Source of the DNA: Chytridium lagenaria
Taxonomy: Eukaryota; Chytridiomycota; Chytridiomycetes; Chytridiales; Chytridiaceae
DNA length: 64,000 bases
NCBI GenBank assembly: GCA_025449115.1
Contig: JAHLKC010000014.1
Span: 248,001 to 312,000, forward strand
Direction of reading: 5' to 3'
The stretch's first letter is position 1. Every line of letters starts with the position of its first letter. The notes beneath the pieces were generated by a model, which was given only the letters and a program-made list of their open reading frames with translations, was not told the origin of the DNA and ran no database searches. Made by a program: the position numbers and the translations under genes. Positions 29,247 through 41,169 of the stretch are shown here, piece by piece.

Positions 29247-29790
29247 CTTGGAAGAGCGGAATGGTGTTGTATATCATCAATGGGATATAACTTTTTCATT
29301 GACTCTGGTGGGAAGTCATGGATCATACGAGAAGGAACATCAGGCAGGGCCGTCGTTCTCTCAACGCCATATATCTCGCGTAGAGATGGGGTGAGTCTGC
29401 ATTGTCCTCTTTTCATTGAGGGGTGAGAAGAGCTCACGTATCTCAAGTATTTCATAAGCGTAAAAACACTTAGAGATTTTGGACCAGTGTCAGGCACTGG
29501 GTAGTTTACAGCATCTGGTGGTATACCAGCATTAACTGTTATGACATGGGTAATTTGTCCAGGTATGTGCCTAGGTGCGCGAGAGGAGTTGACCTCAGGA
29601 TCAGGCACCTGGCAAATCCAGAATCGGGTAGTTCCTGTGAACTCCCGTTTTTGATATTCAAATAGTCTGCGTCTCTCGAGAATGTCCTTCAATCGAGATG
29701 ACTTTATCCTGACAAAGACATTGTCAATGAGCTGTTCAGGGAAGATAACTTCACTGGAAAGCAATGGTCGATCAGATCCAAACTCCCGTT
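29243..29790 (-). CDS. Unknown ORF next to the APE2-like domain
   Basis: Open minus-strand frame of ~180 residues with non-repetitive, protein-like composition: ICQVPDPEVNSSRAPRH, THVITVNAGIPPDAVNY, VFTLMKYLRYVSSSHP, GQCRLTPSLREIYGVE, MIHDFPPESMKKLYP. It ends exactly where the nuclease frame opens. Given the one-base homopolymer losses elsewhere, the two may be one protein. No integrase, Gag or protease motif is present, and I recognise no family. Its upstream limit runs into the gypsy RNase H region, so the true start is unknown. Confidence 0.4.
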
Positions 29791-30680
29791 TTTGAGAAGG
29801 AGAAAGACATGGGCGGGCGGGTGGGTATAATCAATGCTAATCGCAGAAGTTATAGTTTGCAAAAGTTCTTTGTTCTTAACTTTAGCATCTTTTCCGATAA
29901 AGACTCGAGGGGCGGTCTCAGGGAAGTCACCAACCTCTGAGTCATCATCAGGTATAGGCTTTGGGGGTTTGAAGCTGCGTGAGAGAGCGTCGGCAACGGC
30001 CTGGCTCTTGCCGGGAACATGAACCAACTCAATCTCATGATCCTGTAGAGAGTATGACCATCAAAGCGGCCCTTCAGGTCACCTCTAGCAAACAGGGGAT
30101 TAAGGCTGAGTGATCAGTCTCAATGCGGTATGGTTTGCGCCATGTGTAAGTCTCAAAGAGTTTGAGGACCACACAACAGCGAGACCCTCGCGGTCAGTGT
30201 TAGAGTAGTTCTGCTCAGCATCGTTCAACGTGCGTGAAGCAAAAGCTACAGGATGGTATATGCCGTCGCGATTCACAAAAAGCGCAGCACCAATTGCGTA
30301 CTTAGAAGCATCGCAAGATATAACGAACTTATCGTCTGGTAATGGAGTTACTAATAGTACCTCAGATTTGAGTATATCTATCAAGCGTCGAAAGGCTGCT
30401 TCACAGGAGGCAGTCCAGTCAAATGAGATCTCTTTGCGAGTGAGATCATATAATGGTTTTGCGACGTCAGTAAAGTTGGGTACAAATCGTCGAAAATAAT
30501 TAGTGAAACCAAGGAATCGTTGAATATCCTTGACTGTTTTTGGTACAGGCCAATCTTCAAGCTTCACAAGCTTATCAGGATCTGCTTTTATCCCATCTTC
30601 AGAGACGATATGACCCAGGAAGGGTAAGACCTTGAAAAGGAACTGACACTTCTTAGGCTTAAGCTTCAGGTTGTACTCAT
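29790..30680 (-). mobile_element. Ty3/gypsy reverse transcriptase/RNase H fragment
   Basis: Minus-strand pol piece. RT thumb and connection: KPKKCQFLFKVLPFLGHIVS, RFLGFTNYFRRFVPNF and KPLYDLTRKEISFDWT. RNase H: FVISCDASKYAIGAALF, HPVAFASRTLNDAEQNYSN, DREGLAVVW, then VHVPGKSQAVADALSRS. The RT palm with YVDD is absent, truncated at about 30680. One frameshift lies near 30100. It probably belongs to the same element as the integrase at 23256-26225, now split by the 26226-29790 insert. Confidence 0.88.
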
Positions 30681-30716
30681 ATATTTGATAAAATACAAGC
30701 TGAAGCTAACCCTAAC

Positions 30717-30890
30717 CCTTTTCTCTGAGTTGTTTGTTTACTCTTTTATGTTAATTTTAGTCTAAGTCTTTTGCCCTCTGGTTTATCCGCGCCTATATGC
30801 GGACGTGTCAAGTGAATAAAGCTTTTCAACCTGTTTGGTTTGGTGTGATTTTTGGTCTTCATTGACCGTGAACCATCAACATTTATACTA
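30717..30890 (+). repeat. LTR fragment, family D
   Basis: Contains GTCTAAGTCTTTTGCCCTCT and CCTGTTTGGTTTGGTGTG and ends ...ACCGTGAACCATCAACA. The same sequence occurs in reverse at 42223-42491 and, more diverged, at about 41230-41450. The CA terminus fits an LTR 3' end. Confidence 0.7.
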
Positions 30891-31375
30891 TTGCCTTTTG
30901 ACAAAAGAAATTTAAAAACTAAACTCTCTAGGTGGGTATTTGGGGTCAGTCCCAGATGTGCATGGAGTGTGGGTATAAAGACTGGGCCCCAGGCTCTTGA
31001 TATTTAAACCACATATTTTTATGTAGAATTCATGATACTTTGTAGCTTGAGAAGGTCTTGACATGCTCCCTTTCTGAGTTAGGCTTACTGAAGTCAAAAT
31101 GATATCAGTCATTATAGAGTATATCTGAAAGATCTTTGTGTATCACTCATGTATTTGTTAATTAAGATTCCTGTGTGCCCAGGTATATATATAATAATAA
31201 CAATATATAATCCTGTGTCACCCAAATTTAAACTTCAAAAGATTTGACCAAGCCACCATGCCACACCCTATAAGCTAAGCCACCTAAAAGTGAAAGAAAA
31301 CTAAATATTAGTATTAATCCACACCCCTTTATAGGGACATAAACTTTATCATCTCAAATAACCAAACATATTTAT
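30891..31375. other. AT-rich spacer
   Basis: No gene recognised. Likely 3' flank of the following minus-strand gene. Confidence 0.4.
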
Positions 31376-33745
31376 TTAATTAGGGCCCTCAACTCTTTCA
31401 ACATTCTTTGATTTGCCAGCAGATGGTATGATAAAAAAGGCTAGATCCACATCAATAGGGTCCAACCCACTTCCTCCTTTGGAAGCCAAGTAGAGATCTC
31501 TTTCTAATATAATTGCTTCCACATCCCCCTTTGATGCTGACTCCCAATGGGTCTTAAGTAACCCAATAAGTTCCTTCAAAACTATGTCTTTGTCCACCAA
31601 AAGTCTATCTTTATCCTCTAAACTTTTTTCTAAAGCCACTACCCTTTTTTTCCATGCATCAGACCCATCCATTATCATTTTCCTCACATCTTTCTTGCTG
31701 CCCAACCCAAGCTTCAGTTTCTTTCTACTCATTATCCTCCCATCTTTCAGTTTTCTTGTAAAAGCCCTTAGCCCTTCAACTCTACCCTTTGCCCTGTTGT
31801 CAAGCCTTGAGACTTCACTCTGCTTTCACCCCCCTTATCCTCCATTTCCTCATCAGGGTTTTTACCCTTTTCCCCATTTGATTCACCATCAGCATCTGTT
31901 GTCCTATCAGACTCTACATCTGAATCCCCTAACCTCTTCCTTTTCCCCTTTCCAGCACTTGTTGCAGCTGATTGGTCTAGTTTTGACACCAAAGGCAGAG
32001 TTTTTGTTGATGAGGAAGATAAGGAGGTGGAGGAGGAGGTTGAGGAAGAGTAGGTTGGATTAAGTTGGGTGGATGCTGTAGGTTGTGGTAGGGTGAGAAA
32101 TGAGGAGGAGGAGGAGGAAGAGGAGACTGGATTAGGTTGGGTGGATGTAAGATATGAGGAGGAGGAGGAGGAGGAGGAGGTGGAGGAGGAACTCTGAGGT
32201 AAAGGTGGAACCGTGCTTAATCTTGCAGAGGCTAAAAGGTTTGAAGCACCAAGAGGAAGGTTTGGGGTGTGAGGGAGGAAATGTGGATGCTGGTGATGCA
32301 ATAGCCTTCATAGGTAGAGTAGAGTTGGAATCCCTATATGGGTTTGCAAAGAAGAGTTGGTCCCCAAGAGAAATATGATGTTGGTGGAGTTAGAGGTAAA
32401 GGCCAATAAAGAAGTGTTAGAACTTTTAGGGTTAAAATAATAAATCATTATTTTTTACCTAGAGCTAATGCCATTTCATCCCCCTTTTTTCCTTTATCCC
32501 CTTTAATCCTGCAAAATATCCCTGGAAATGGATTAATGAGCAACCAAATATGTCTACACATAAAAACCCAACCAAATAAGGCTAAATATAAATGCACTTA
32601 CAAAATCTTAAAGAAAGATAAATCTTGAAGTAACCCTTCTCAATCAATAACTTGGTATCACTCAAGAGAATGTACTTTGCTGTCTTAACCCCTAACCCAC
32701 ATAATCTTAGAGTATCAAAGATTGATGTTGAAATTCCATTTTTTCTCTTTCTCCTTAAGGCCATTCCTTTGCTATGTGCAGCCAAGTTGGCAGCCAAATC
32801 CTCCCAGTCAGAGCAAAGAGGGGGTAGGGATGTCATCACCATACAAGCACCTCAATGCCTTCTCACAATCACCAATTATCAAAGGAGAGTGAATCTCATC
32901 CCTTAAAGAAATCCAGAACCTCATAATAAGGGCAGCAAAAATCAGAGTTTGCTCTCCAGGAACATCATTTGAAATGATGGGAAACTCATACTTGAGGTTC
33001 TCTACTAAAAAGCCTCCCTCAGTTAAGTCCTGGGCCATTCCAATCACATGAGCCTCATATGCCCTTTTTAACCCATCAGAAGGGAGTAACATATCCCTAA
33101 AAGTGCTATCCAGCATCAAAATCCAGAATCCCTTCCATGCAGATTTAAATTTTTGAATGTGACTATCCTCCCCCTTGGCTGACCCTAACTCATCCCCCTC
33201 ACCCATCTCCTGCTTCCCCACCCTAGATTTTAAAACTTTAAACCAGTCTTTGAGATCCATCATTGCATGGAGCTGGTGTGTTTCTGCTGCATAAATATCT
33301 CTTGAGGATTCTGTAGTCATACTGAAAAAAGTTAGAATCCAAATTGAACATTATAAAAGAATTTACCTGTCCCCAAAAATTAAAGCAGATGTAAAGAACT
33401 TTCTTTTCTCCAATAACTCAAATTCAAGCTTTCTGGTACTTGCAGTGAAGAGACTTGACAAAGCTTCATTCAAAGCAGTCTTTGGTGACTTGAAGGTCTG
33501 TATGGAGCCATCATATGTACTCTTAACTCCTATATACATCAATAAGTAATTTGGTTAAATGAACTCACACATACCTTGCTTTAAAAATTGGGACAACCCA
33601 TATGCTAAGTAACTCCCAAACTTTCCATCATCTTTTAAAGAATGAACCAATTTCATAGGTATGTCTTTTAACCCTTTAGTGTCTTTCATAATCCATTTTA
33701 GATCCCCATCCTTTTGCCCAAAAAGGTCAAGGGTTGGGCTATCAT
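31376..33745 (-). CDS. Unknown multi-exon protein with Ser-rich/acidic low-complexity tail
   Basis: Read from 33745 downward. First come helical segments with KWIMKDTKGLKDIPMKLVHS, SPKTALNEALSSLFTAST and the frame opening TTESSRDIYAAETHQLHAM (32808-33320), including KSAWKGFWILMLDSTFRDM, FPIISNDVPGEQTLIFAAL and MRFWISLRDEIHSPLIIGD. Then SDWEDLAANLAAHSKG with KTAKYILLSDTKLL (32582-32842). Last a poly-Ser segment coded by GAGGAGGAGG on the plus strand (31768-32301), a GKRKR basic signal, and a coiled coil around KKRVVALEKSLEDKDRLL (31376-31732). Exon joins are not proven and I do not recognise the family. It may be a host gene or a cargo gene of a mobile element. Confidence 0.4.
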
Positions 33746-33899
33746 AAAATTACAGTTAATGTAAATAAAATATAATTTAATGAAGTTCAGATAGTTATGC
33801 ACTTACAGTTGATTTGCCATTTGCTTATTAATTGGATGGTGGGTTGGTGAGTAAGAGGGTCAGGACAAAGGACTCAATATAGAGGTATGGATGCAGTGA

Positions 33900-34082
33900 G
33901 AGTTGGAGGAAGGAAGCCTGATGAATGGATGGATGGTTGGGTGGATGGATGTATGGTTGGATGGTTGGAATGGAAGGAAGGTTGGTTGGATGGTTGGTTG
34001 GATGGATGGTTGGATGGATGGAAGGTTGGTTGGATGGATGGATGGATGGATGGATGGATGGATGGATGGATGTTTGGATGAT
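33900..34082. repeat. TGGA/TGGT microsatellite
   Basis: Interrupted tetranucleotide array of TGGA with TGGT variants, purest at about 34034-34072. It produces spurious open frames on both strands (repeated S-I-H-P on the minus strand, M-D-G-W on the plus strand). Confidence 0.95.
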
Positions 34083-34312
34083 TGCAGAAAGGCTTTGATA
34101 TACACTTGGATAGAAGATATGATATATACTTGGGTAGAGGCTTTGATGTATGAAGTTGTTTACTGGAGGAGGAAGGAAGATAGGAAGGTAAGATGTATGT
34201 CTTCCTGCTATCCTTGAAGATGAAAAAATGAAAAAAGGGGAATTATAAATAACCCTTACCACTTTAAATAAATCAATATATTTTGCATTTCCCACTTTGC
34301 CAACTGGTATGT

Positions 34313-34512
34313 GACACAACCTTCCTTTTTAGGAATATTAAATTAAACACAACCTTCCTTTTTTGGAATATTAAATTAAACACAACCTTCCTTTTTAGGA
34401 TTATTAAATTAAACACAACCTTCCTTTTTAGGATTATTAAATTAAACACAACCTTCCTTTTTTGGAATATTAAATTAAACACAACCTTCCTTTTTAGGAT
34501 TATTAAATTAAA
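34313..34512. repeat. 33-bp minisatellite, about 6 copies
   Basis: Unit ACACAACCTTCCTTTTTAGG plus a TATTAAATTAA tail, 33 bp, repeated about six times with A/T variants. Because 33 is a multiple of three the array stays open in frame on both strands, which is a repeat artefact rather than a gene. Confidence 0.92.
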
Positions 34513-34539
34513 AAATCAATATTGCTGGTAAGTGACACA

Positions 34540-36955
34540 ACCATCCTTTTGATCATTACCAAAATAAATAAATCAATATTGCCATTACTAGTTGCCAAGT
34601 GGTAAGTGACACTTAGTAATATTCACCCCCTCATGACTCACCCCCTCATAACACACTCTTCCCACAAAGCAACAAATTATTAAAGTTCCACAGAAAATAA
34701 AAAAGTATCTTCCACTTCCATCTTCCACTTTTCACCATCTTCCACTTTCCAACTATCACCACCACCATCATGACACACACTCTCTCTCTCTTCCTCTACA
34801 CTCAAGAGCTTTTGCCATGCAAAGTAAGTCATATAAGCAATCCAGTACTAAGCATTATGCACAGGATATATGACTGAGATAATGTTAATTAATAATTTCT
34901 TGTTAAAATTTCATCAGCCCCTTACCATCTAGTTTGAAGTAGAAGTATGATACTTTGAGTGAGTGTTCTTTGAACTATAACCAAACTTTTTTGGGTATGA
35001 GCTCTATTTGTTGATAAAAAATTTAATTTTGGTTAGCTCATATGGCTTAAAGGCTATAACCTTTTAGCCACACAGAAATACAAATGGTAACTCAAAATCT
35101 AAGCGTTACATGTTACAAATTAAGCCTCTCATGCTAGCCACAACATTTTGGGCATCACCCATATCTTGTGTTGATAGAAGTGGGGGTTTTTCAGCTACTG
35201 TTTGTGCAAAGTTTCACGTAGGATCCTGGTATTTTAAGAGAGTGTTTTTGAGCCTAATCCACATATTTTCAATCAAAGGGAATTTTTCTAAATCCTTTAT
35301 TTTTGAGAAAAATCCCGTCCTTTCAGTCAAAGGGAATTTTGGTAGATCCTTTGTTGGTGGAGAAAGAAAAATTTTAACTCCCCGCTGAATTGCAAGGCTG
35401 AACACTGGAGTTATCAGAACACTAGGCATTGATCAGCTACAGGGTTGTGGACTTGTTTATGCATCAAAAAACGCATTGAAGGCCTTTGGGAATAGCAGAA
35501 ACGCCAATATGGCCAAAAGTAATAAAAGCAAAATGAAAGCATCACAATGGGACTGATGTTTGAGGAACAGCTTCACTTGGCGTATAAGTAGGGCAACTCA
35601 ATGCAGACATAAGATGCATGCAGGCAGAACAACCACCCAGCCAACCTGTAAAAAGGACATACGCAGGGCAACGGACATCAAGGCGGTGGAGCAGAGAAAA
35701 GTGGACAGGCTCTGGTTGGCAGGGAACAGGAATTGCAACCTGTGCGGCAATGCAACACATGGTCCCGGAATAATCTATCACAGAACCACAACCAGTGGAA
35801 CAGGGGAGCGAACCAGGGAAGAGCAGGCCCAAGAAGGTGGGGTCAGCACCAACGTGGGGTGTGAAGTTCTCTCTAGTGGCTCCTCTGCTCAGCCTTGACA
35901 TACCGAGGTAAAGAACCACATTGTAGGTGACGATACTAACTCCCTGGATGTACTCCAGAGTCGAGACTAAAGCCCTACTCATCTGTTAAGGGATGCATGG
36001 ATTTGGTGTGATGTGGTTTGTGTTTTGTTCTGATTGTTAGTAGAAGGGAGAAAATGAAGGGAAATGCCTCAAAACTAGGTCCAAAGTGACGAGGGGAAAG
36101 GGTTCTACAAGAAGGGATTCCATCCCGCTCCAAGGAATGTGTCAGGTCTTTGTTACTGCTCCTTATAACCGTTTTAACATGTTGTTTCTATTGTCTCATC
36201 CATCCACGGGCTTCTTATGTGACGCTACTCCCACTCCAAACATTGGGATGGCATATGTTGTCAACAATATAGCAACAGGCGTGGTTCTCCGACCAGACCC
36301 TCGACGGAATCATGCAAATAAGGCGTATTTCTACTGCTCATACCTTCTTAGAAGTTCATCTTGGTCTGGGTTGTGGTCTCTCCCAGCGACGCCATAACCT
36401 GAGCACCCGCTGGCAACATTCTATACACTATAGATAATAAAAGGGAACGGTGAAAGCTCAGCCAGAGGCTGGCCTGAAGCAGGAGGGCCTTCTAGGTCTT
36501 CGGGGTGAACGTAAATCTATTCAACTTTCTACAAATAATAAAACAATACATAAAGGGGAATCAAATAACAACAACAGGCATCTCGACCAACGTGGTAGCA
36601 TGTTATAAGTTGGCATACCACCTTAACCGCCCTTTCTTCTATAAAAACCTCTCTCGTATCTATGGGGAAAAACTATGAAAAACCCCAAGAGGGAAAAGAA
36701 TGGAACGGGAACAAGGAAATAAAGATAAGGGCACGACGTCTATATAATTGACGCACTCATGCCTCTGGGTGAGGTTATCTTATAATGTCACAGGGGGAGG
36801 GGAAGAGCCAGCCAGAAATCCCACAAGACTTGAGAACTGTGAGGTGGCGAGGGAGGGAGGTGATGGTCTCCCAACCCAAAAGCTTGGGCTGTGTGGAGCA
36901 ATCAAACAAGGCTGCCGAAGGCCGTTGAGGTTAATTGGGGGAGGCTGGATCTAGA
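34540..36955. other. No recognisable gene
   Basis: Mixed sequence without identifiable coding regions. 35260-35390 holds two diverged copies of TCAATCAAAGGGAATTTT/CAGTCAAAGGGAATTTT. 36600-36720 (ATAAAAACCTCTC...GGGAAAAACTATGAAAAACCCC) weakly resembles the gypsy C LTR segment near 23080-23150 and may be a decayed relative. Confidence 0.4.
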
Positions 36956-36958
36956 CCA

Positions 36959-37640
36959 TTAGGACAATTTGTGGCGCTTATGACAACGAGACCACCACAG
37001 GAGACTAGACTCTCCATCATGGTGAGAATTGTGGCGACTTGACAAGATTTGGCACAGGACAAGTTGGAGCATTTTGGGGCAGGTGCATCCTGTGTAACAG
37101 TTAGCATCTTTTAGAGGAAGTCGTGTTTTTACATTTTCATCAATGAAAAGAATACATGGGGATTCTTGTTGGGCTTTGAAGAAGTGGAGAGAGGATTCAC
37201 CTGTGCCTCTACCGTTGATGGTGATCTGGGGAGGGTTAGAGATCAACGAGGTTGTGAGGGAAGTTTACAAGTTTTTAAGAGGTAAGACTTGTGACTGTGG
37301 AGACAATGAGGGTTTTGCCAACACCCTGTGGACCGTGTAATAGGATACCTGTTAATTTTTAGAAATCTGGCGGGGAGAGGAGGGTGGTACCTTTTGGGGA
37401 ATCTATGTTGAGTATCTTTTTAAGGGAGGCGTGGAGAAGGATAGCTTTGAGGAGGGAGTTGAAGACTTTTTCAAGACCAGGGGGTATGGAAATGGAGGGG
37501 TGGGGTTTCTGGGAGGGATGTGGAGACCAGGAAGTCAATGTGGCGAGAGAGGGAGATGAGGGTGCAACAAGTGATTACACCAGCGTCAAGAGTTGGATAG
37601 TCTGTGGAGAGGATCTGTGTATTGGTGAGTGTTGAGCGGG
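36959..37640 (-). pseudogene. AAA+ ATPase relic (AFG2/Cdc48-type)
   Basis: Minus strand, two joined motifs: Walker A in ILLHGPQGVGKTLIVS (about 37290-37340) and, downstream, the GTGESSLHFFKAQ helix with Walker B PCILFIDEN (about 37130-37210). The spacing fits one AAA module with an intron between. Flanking pieces (37380-37640) show LSRHIDFLVSTSLPETPP and no clear continuation. The second region of homology and the arginine finger are not visible. Probably a decayed or partial copy. Confidence 0.6.
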
Positions 37641-37644
37641 GAAG

Positions 37645-39280
37645 GTCAAAGAAAAAAAAAACCACAACTGGAGGTTGACATTAACTTTATGCTGAAGAGA
37701 CGCCTAGAGGCTTCCCACCTACGATACAGCCTTCCTGGACAACAAGGTTGATGAGCATGGATTTGATACCTTTTTTTTGAAGCCAAGGAAATGAAAAGAA
37801 ACAGAATGAATGAGTCTGGATTGTTCTGGAAGTTGCGACAGGGTAAAGGAGGAGACGAAAAGGAAAAAAAAAAACAAATATAAAGAGCAAATGGGTTAAA
37901 ATAAAACATGCTCATTTCTTAAAAAAGTAGAAAAAAGAGGTCCATTTGCAATATATTGCATTTATAATTCTTAATATATATACATACAATACATGAACAA
38001 ATTGTTATTAAACAACTGATAAATATTTACTTAACCTCAACATCAAAACATAGTAAATCAATCCAACAGTGCAGCGTTGTATATATATATACAGTGTGTG
38101 ACACGAAGGATAGGCACAACAATAATTAAGAGCTCTAACCTCTTTACTCACCCTTGATGCGCTGCAATTTCGAAAAAAACTCTTTGTTAGGATATGCACA
38201 TCGCCTCTCCACATCTAATGACAAAGAGCTTTTTCCTCTACCATTCCTGGTTCATCTTTTATACAGCTTCAAAGTTTAATAACTTTAAATATTTTGCCCT
38301 CAGAATATTTGCGCTTAATATTAACAGAAAAATTGTCAGAATTTAATACCGCACAGCTGAGAAAGAGGGGAATGCAGTGATGGTTATGGTGTGGAATGTT
38401 GTTTAACAGTGATTTGGAATAAATCTGTTAACAAGTTTTCTGCAAAAGTTGAAATTTTTAAAAAAATTCATTTAGCAAAAAAATAATTTATTCCAAAAAA
38501 AAAAGGGCTACACATTGGAATATGCTATGGAAATTATTTGTTACAGAGGTTTTCAAGAGGTGCCGACAGCACCGTTGAATTCCTAGCCCCAGGTTTTCTT
38601 AATAAAATAACACAAGAATCAAAGATAAAATTCCCGTTAGTGGAATATTTTTTGCGCTTTTATAATATGTCCGTTTTAAGACCCCCTTAAAAGATTGGGG
38701 TCAGTTATGTTTCCTAGAGGAGATATGGGCATATTGGGGTTGAAATTTTCGTGCTTAGGTGTCATGCACTGTATATATATATATACCAACGTCACTCATC
38801 CTGCTGACCTTGCTCGCACCCACCTGCCCTCCCTAACCATCTCAGTATCATTATTATCTCATTGTTTATGTTATGTGCATTTCTTTAATTCATATGCATT
38901 TCCCATATTCATGTATTGTATTGTATCGTGTTTTATCTATTTTATTACAATATAAGGGTGGTTCAATCAGGGAGCAGCTAACCCACAGGGAACGCATTAA
39001 GCGCCTGCTTCAAACGATGAGAACCAATTCAATTAATGTGAGAAGAAAATTAAACCCAAGCAAAGCCACCAGCAGCACACAATGCATCAGTCAAAGAAAC
39101 ACCTCACAAACCAGGATCCTCCTACATCACTTTGCCCCAAACGTATCATTTTACCGCAAACGGTTCAAACTCTTCCACAGCCTGCTTTGCTCCATCGTCT
39201 CCCACCCATCCCCAGTCCTAGGTGTAAACCAACGCAAAAGCCGCCTCAAGCGTGGCAGCACCACCCGGACTCAATTTCTC
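37645..39280. other. No recognisable gene
   Basis: AT-rich, with TATATATATA runs at 38078-38090 and 38772-38785. A plus-strand frame at 38950-39290 (REQLTHRERIKRLLQTM) is uncharacterised and I do not call it. Confidence 0.4.
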
Positions 39281-39817
39281 TGTCAACAATGACAACGAGG
39301 CCAGAGGTGCCGCTGCCATGGCCGTCCTGGTGCTTCCATTATCCGCGTGATAAAGGTAATTGTCGAGATTGAAATTGGGGAGGAGACCGCCTTAAAGGTC
39401 CTCCAGGTCCATAAAGGTTGATGAGGGTGGGGCGTTGGTAGGGTTGAATCGGGTGGGTGGGAACGGAGGGCTGGAGGGATGGGAACAGTAATGGGTTTTG
39501 CAGAAAAGTCAATATCGGAGAGAAGGTTATAATTTATTGATTTGAGGAGGTGGAAGCGCGGGGTGTTGGGTTTGAGGGGGATGTTGAAAGGGAGGGACGA
39601 AAGAATGGGGTGGACGGGGACAAGGAACGAGCAAATGAGGATTGAGGGTTTGGGGAGAGAGAGCAAGAGAATTGGTATGAACGTTCTTCCACACCCAAAT
39701 TTGAACTTGTATTCTTGGCGGACCCCCATACACAGGGAATTCCCCAACACATCAGCCAGCGTGACGATCCTATCAGATCCCTAGGATTTGGCAACAACAG
39801 ATTGTTTAACGGCCTTC

Positions 39818-40410
39818 TTATTCCTTCTTGCGCAACTTTGACACCGACACAGGTTTACCTGTGACAGCAATAGGACTGTTTTTCTGTTCCACAAGCAAAA
39901 TGTAGGCTTGATCCACGTTGTCTTGTGCCATACGAAGCGCTTGGAGATTGGCTTTGACGTTGGTCAAGCCCATGGAATTGAGTTGACGGAGTCCTTTGCG
40001 AGTGCAGGAGGTGAGAGCGAGGGAGGAGAGAGTGTCTGGGTCTTCCGGGGGGATGTTATCGTTGACAAGCATGTGGACGGATTCCTGAATGCGGTAGTTT
40101 GAGCGGTTTAAGGCTGGAAGGAAGGGTGTAAGTGACAGGTATCTCAGTGCTTTTTAGTTCGGGCGGAGTGGAGTTGGGATAATTGATTGCTTCCACATCT
40201 TTTCTAATTATGTGTGGTATCCATCTCAAGAGTCTTGCCAAGATACAGGTAGGTCTCAATCAACAGATCTTTATGATAAGCCGTCACACAAGTCAAATTA
40301 CATAATCATAATACTTCTTGATTCTTGTACATAATAATTGCAAGATCAGGTTCCGCAACGGTCAACCAAAGCTTCTCCGCTTCCTGAAGTTTCCCTGCAC
40401 GTCCCCACAT
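39818..40410 (-). pseudogene. UBA-domain protein fragment (NUB1-like?)
   Basis: Minus strand. A UBA fold is readable at 39870-39990 (LRQLNSMGLTNVKANLQAL followed by NVDQAYILLVE), ending in a basic VSVSKLRKKE. Upstream segments QEAEKLWLTVAEPDL (about 40350) and TYLYLGKTLEMD (about 40230) lie in other frames, as in a spliced helical/TPR region. NUB1-like adaptors have this helical-then-UBA order. Whether the gene is complete is unclear. Confidence 0.45.
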
Positions 40411-40585
40411 GTCAGCGGTAACAATGGCTGGTAGAAAGAGATGTACCTTGTGCCCCTATATGGATCTGAATTGGGAAATTGTGGTCGAATCTGGCGGCAG
40501 GGGTTGATTCTTTATTGAGTCTGCCCTGTCATGACGCCCTCCATTGACACTTTCACTTGCACTTCCATTGACGTGAGCAAAACCC

Positions 40586-41169
40586 ATGTCCAACACTCAA
40601 AAGGTCATTGTCCTCTGTGGTCCGGGCATGGTCGGCCTCAAGTTTATTCAACTCATTCTAGACCTTGATTTCAACAATGCTTAATAGGAAAAGGCTCTGA
40701 TTCCTACCTCCAACTCCTGCAATCATGCCATTCAGATTATAGCCTTTGGAGAGGAAAACAACATGTCTTTAGAAGGTTCCTTTTTTATTGGGGGTTTGGA
40801 ATTCTTTTTTTCAGTACTTTAAACCATCACTGTGAAGTGAATACAACAAGACCAACCCATTCTTTCTATAAAAAAAAAACCCAGTTGGCCTCTCACAATA
40901 GTTTAGTCACCGCAGCATCCCTCCCTCTCCTCCAACCTCCCGCCTGGTACGCTGAAAACTCTAGTAACATTCATCTCCGCCATCCCATCACATCCATTGA
41001 CCTCCCAACGGTTACCGTCACGTCCTCAAAGGGTGTTTCCATTGTCTATGATTATCTTTTCTTAACAAGGTGTCAATGCCTTTGTGCCAAACATTGAAGG
41101 CCTCAACAAGGAGTCATCTTTGTCTACAGGAATCTGAGCGATCTTGAGAGAATGATGCAGTGGGCAGAG
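40586..41169 (+). pseudogene. Nitrite reductase [NAD(P)H], N-terminal FAD/NAD fragment
   Basis: Starts MSNTQKVIVLCGPGMVG (Rossmann dinucleotide motif) and continues in broken frames with IIAFGEEN, PPAWYAENSSNIHL, VTVTSSKGVSIVYDYLFL and ERMMQWAE. This is the order of the FAD-dependent reductase module of fungal assimilatory nitrite reductase, which reduces nitrite to ammonium. The coding sequence is cut after MMQWAE, where LTR-like DNA begins (TGTTGGATT at 41170). Confidence 0.75.

Noticed and set aside
29243..29790. Crinkler-type effector N-terminus
   Set aside because: Only a loose pattern (VFVRI..LKDI....F......W) matches; too weak to call.
30711..30722. CTAACCCTAACCC, telomere-like
   Set aside because: Only about two repeats, inside LTR-adjacent DNA; a similar CCTAACCCTGACC at 53136 is also single. 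Not a telomere.
33828..34319. Long Ser/His/Pro and Met-Asp-Gly-Trp reading frames
   Set aside because: Translation of the TGGA/TGGT microsatellite, open on both strands.
34273..34531. 11-residue repeat proteins on both strands
   Set aside because: The 33-bp minisatellite stays open because its unit is a multiple of three.
35542..35982. Open frames on both strands near 35.5-36 kb
   Set aside because: No motif, no splice context and low-information composition.
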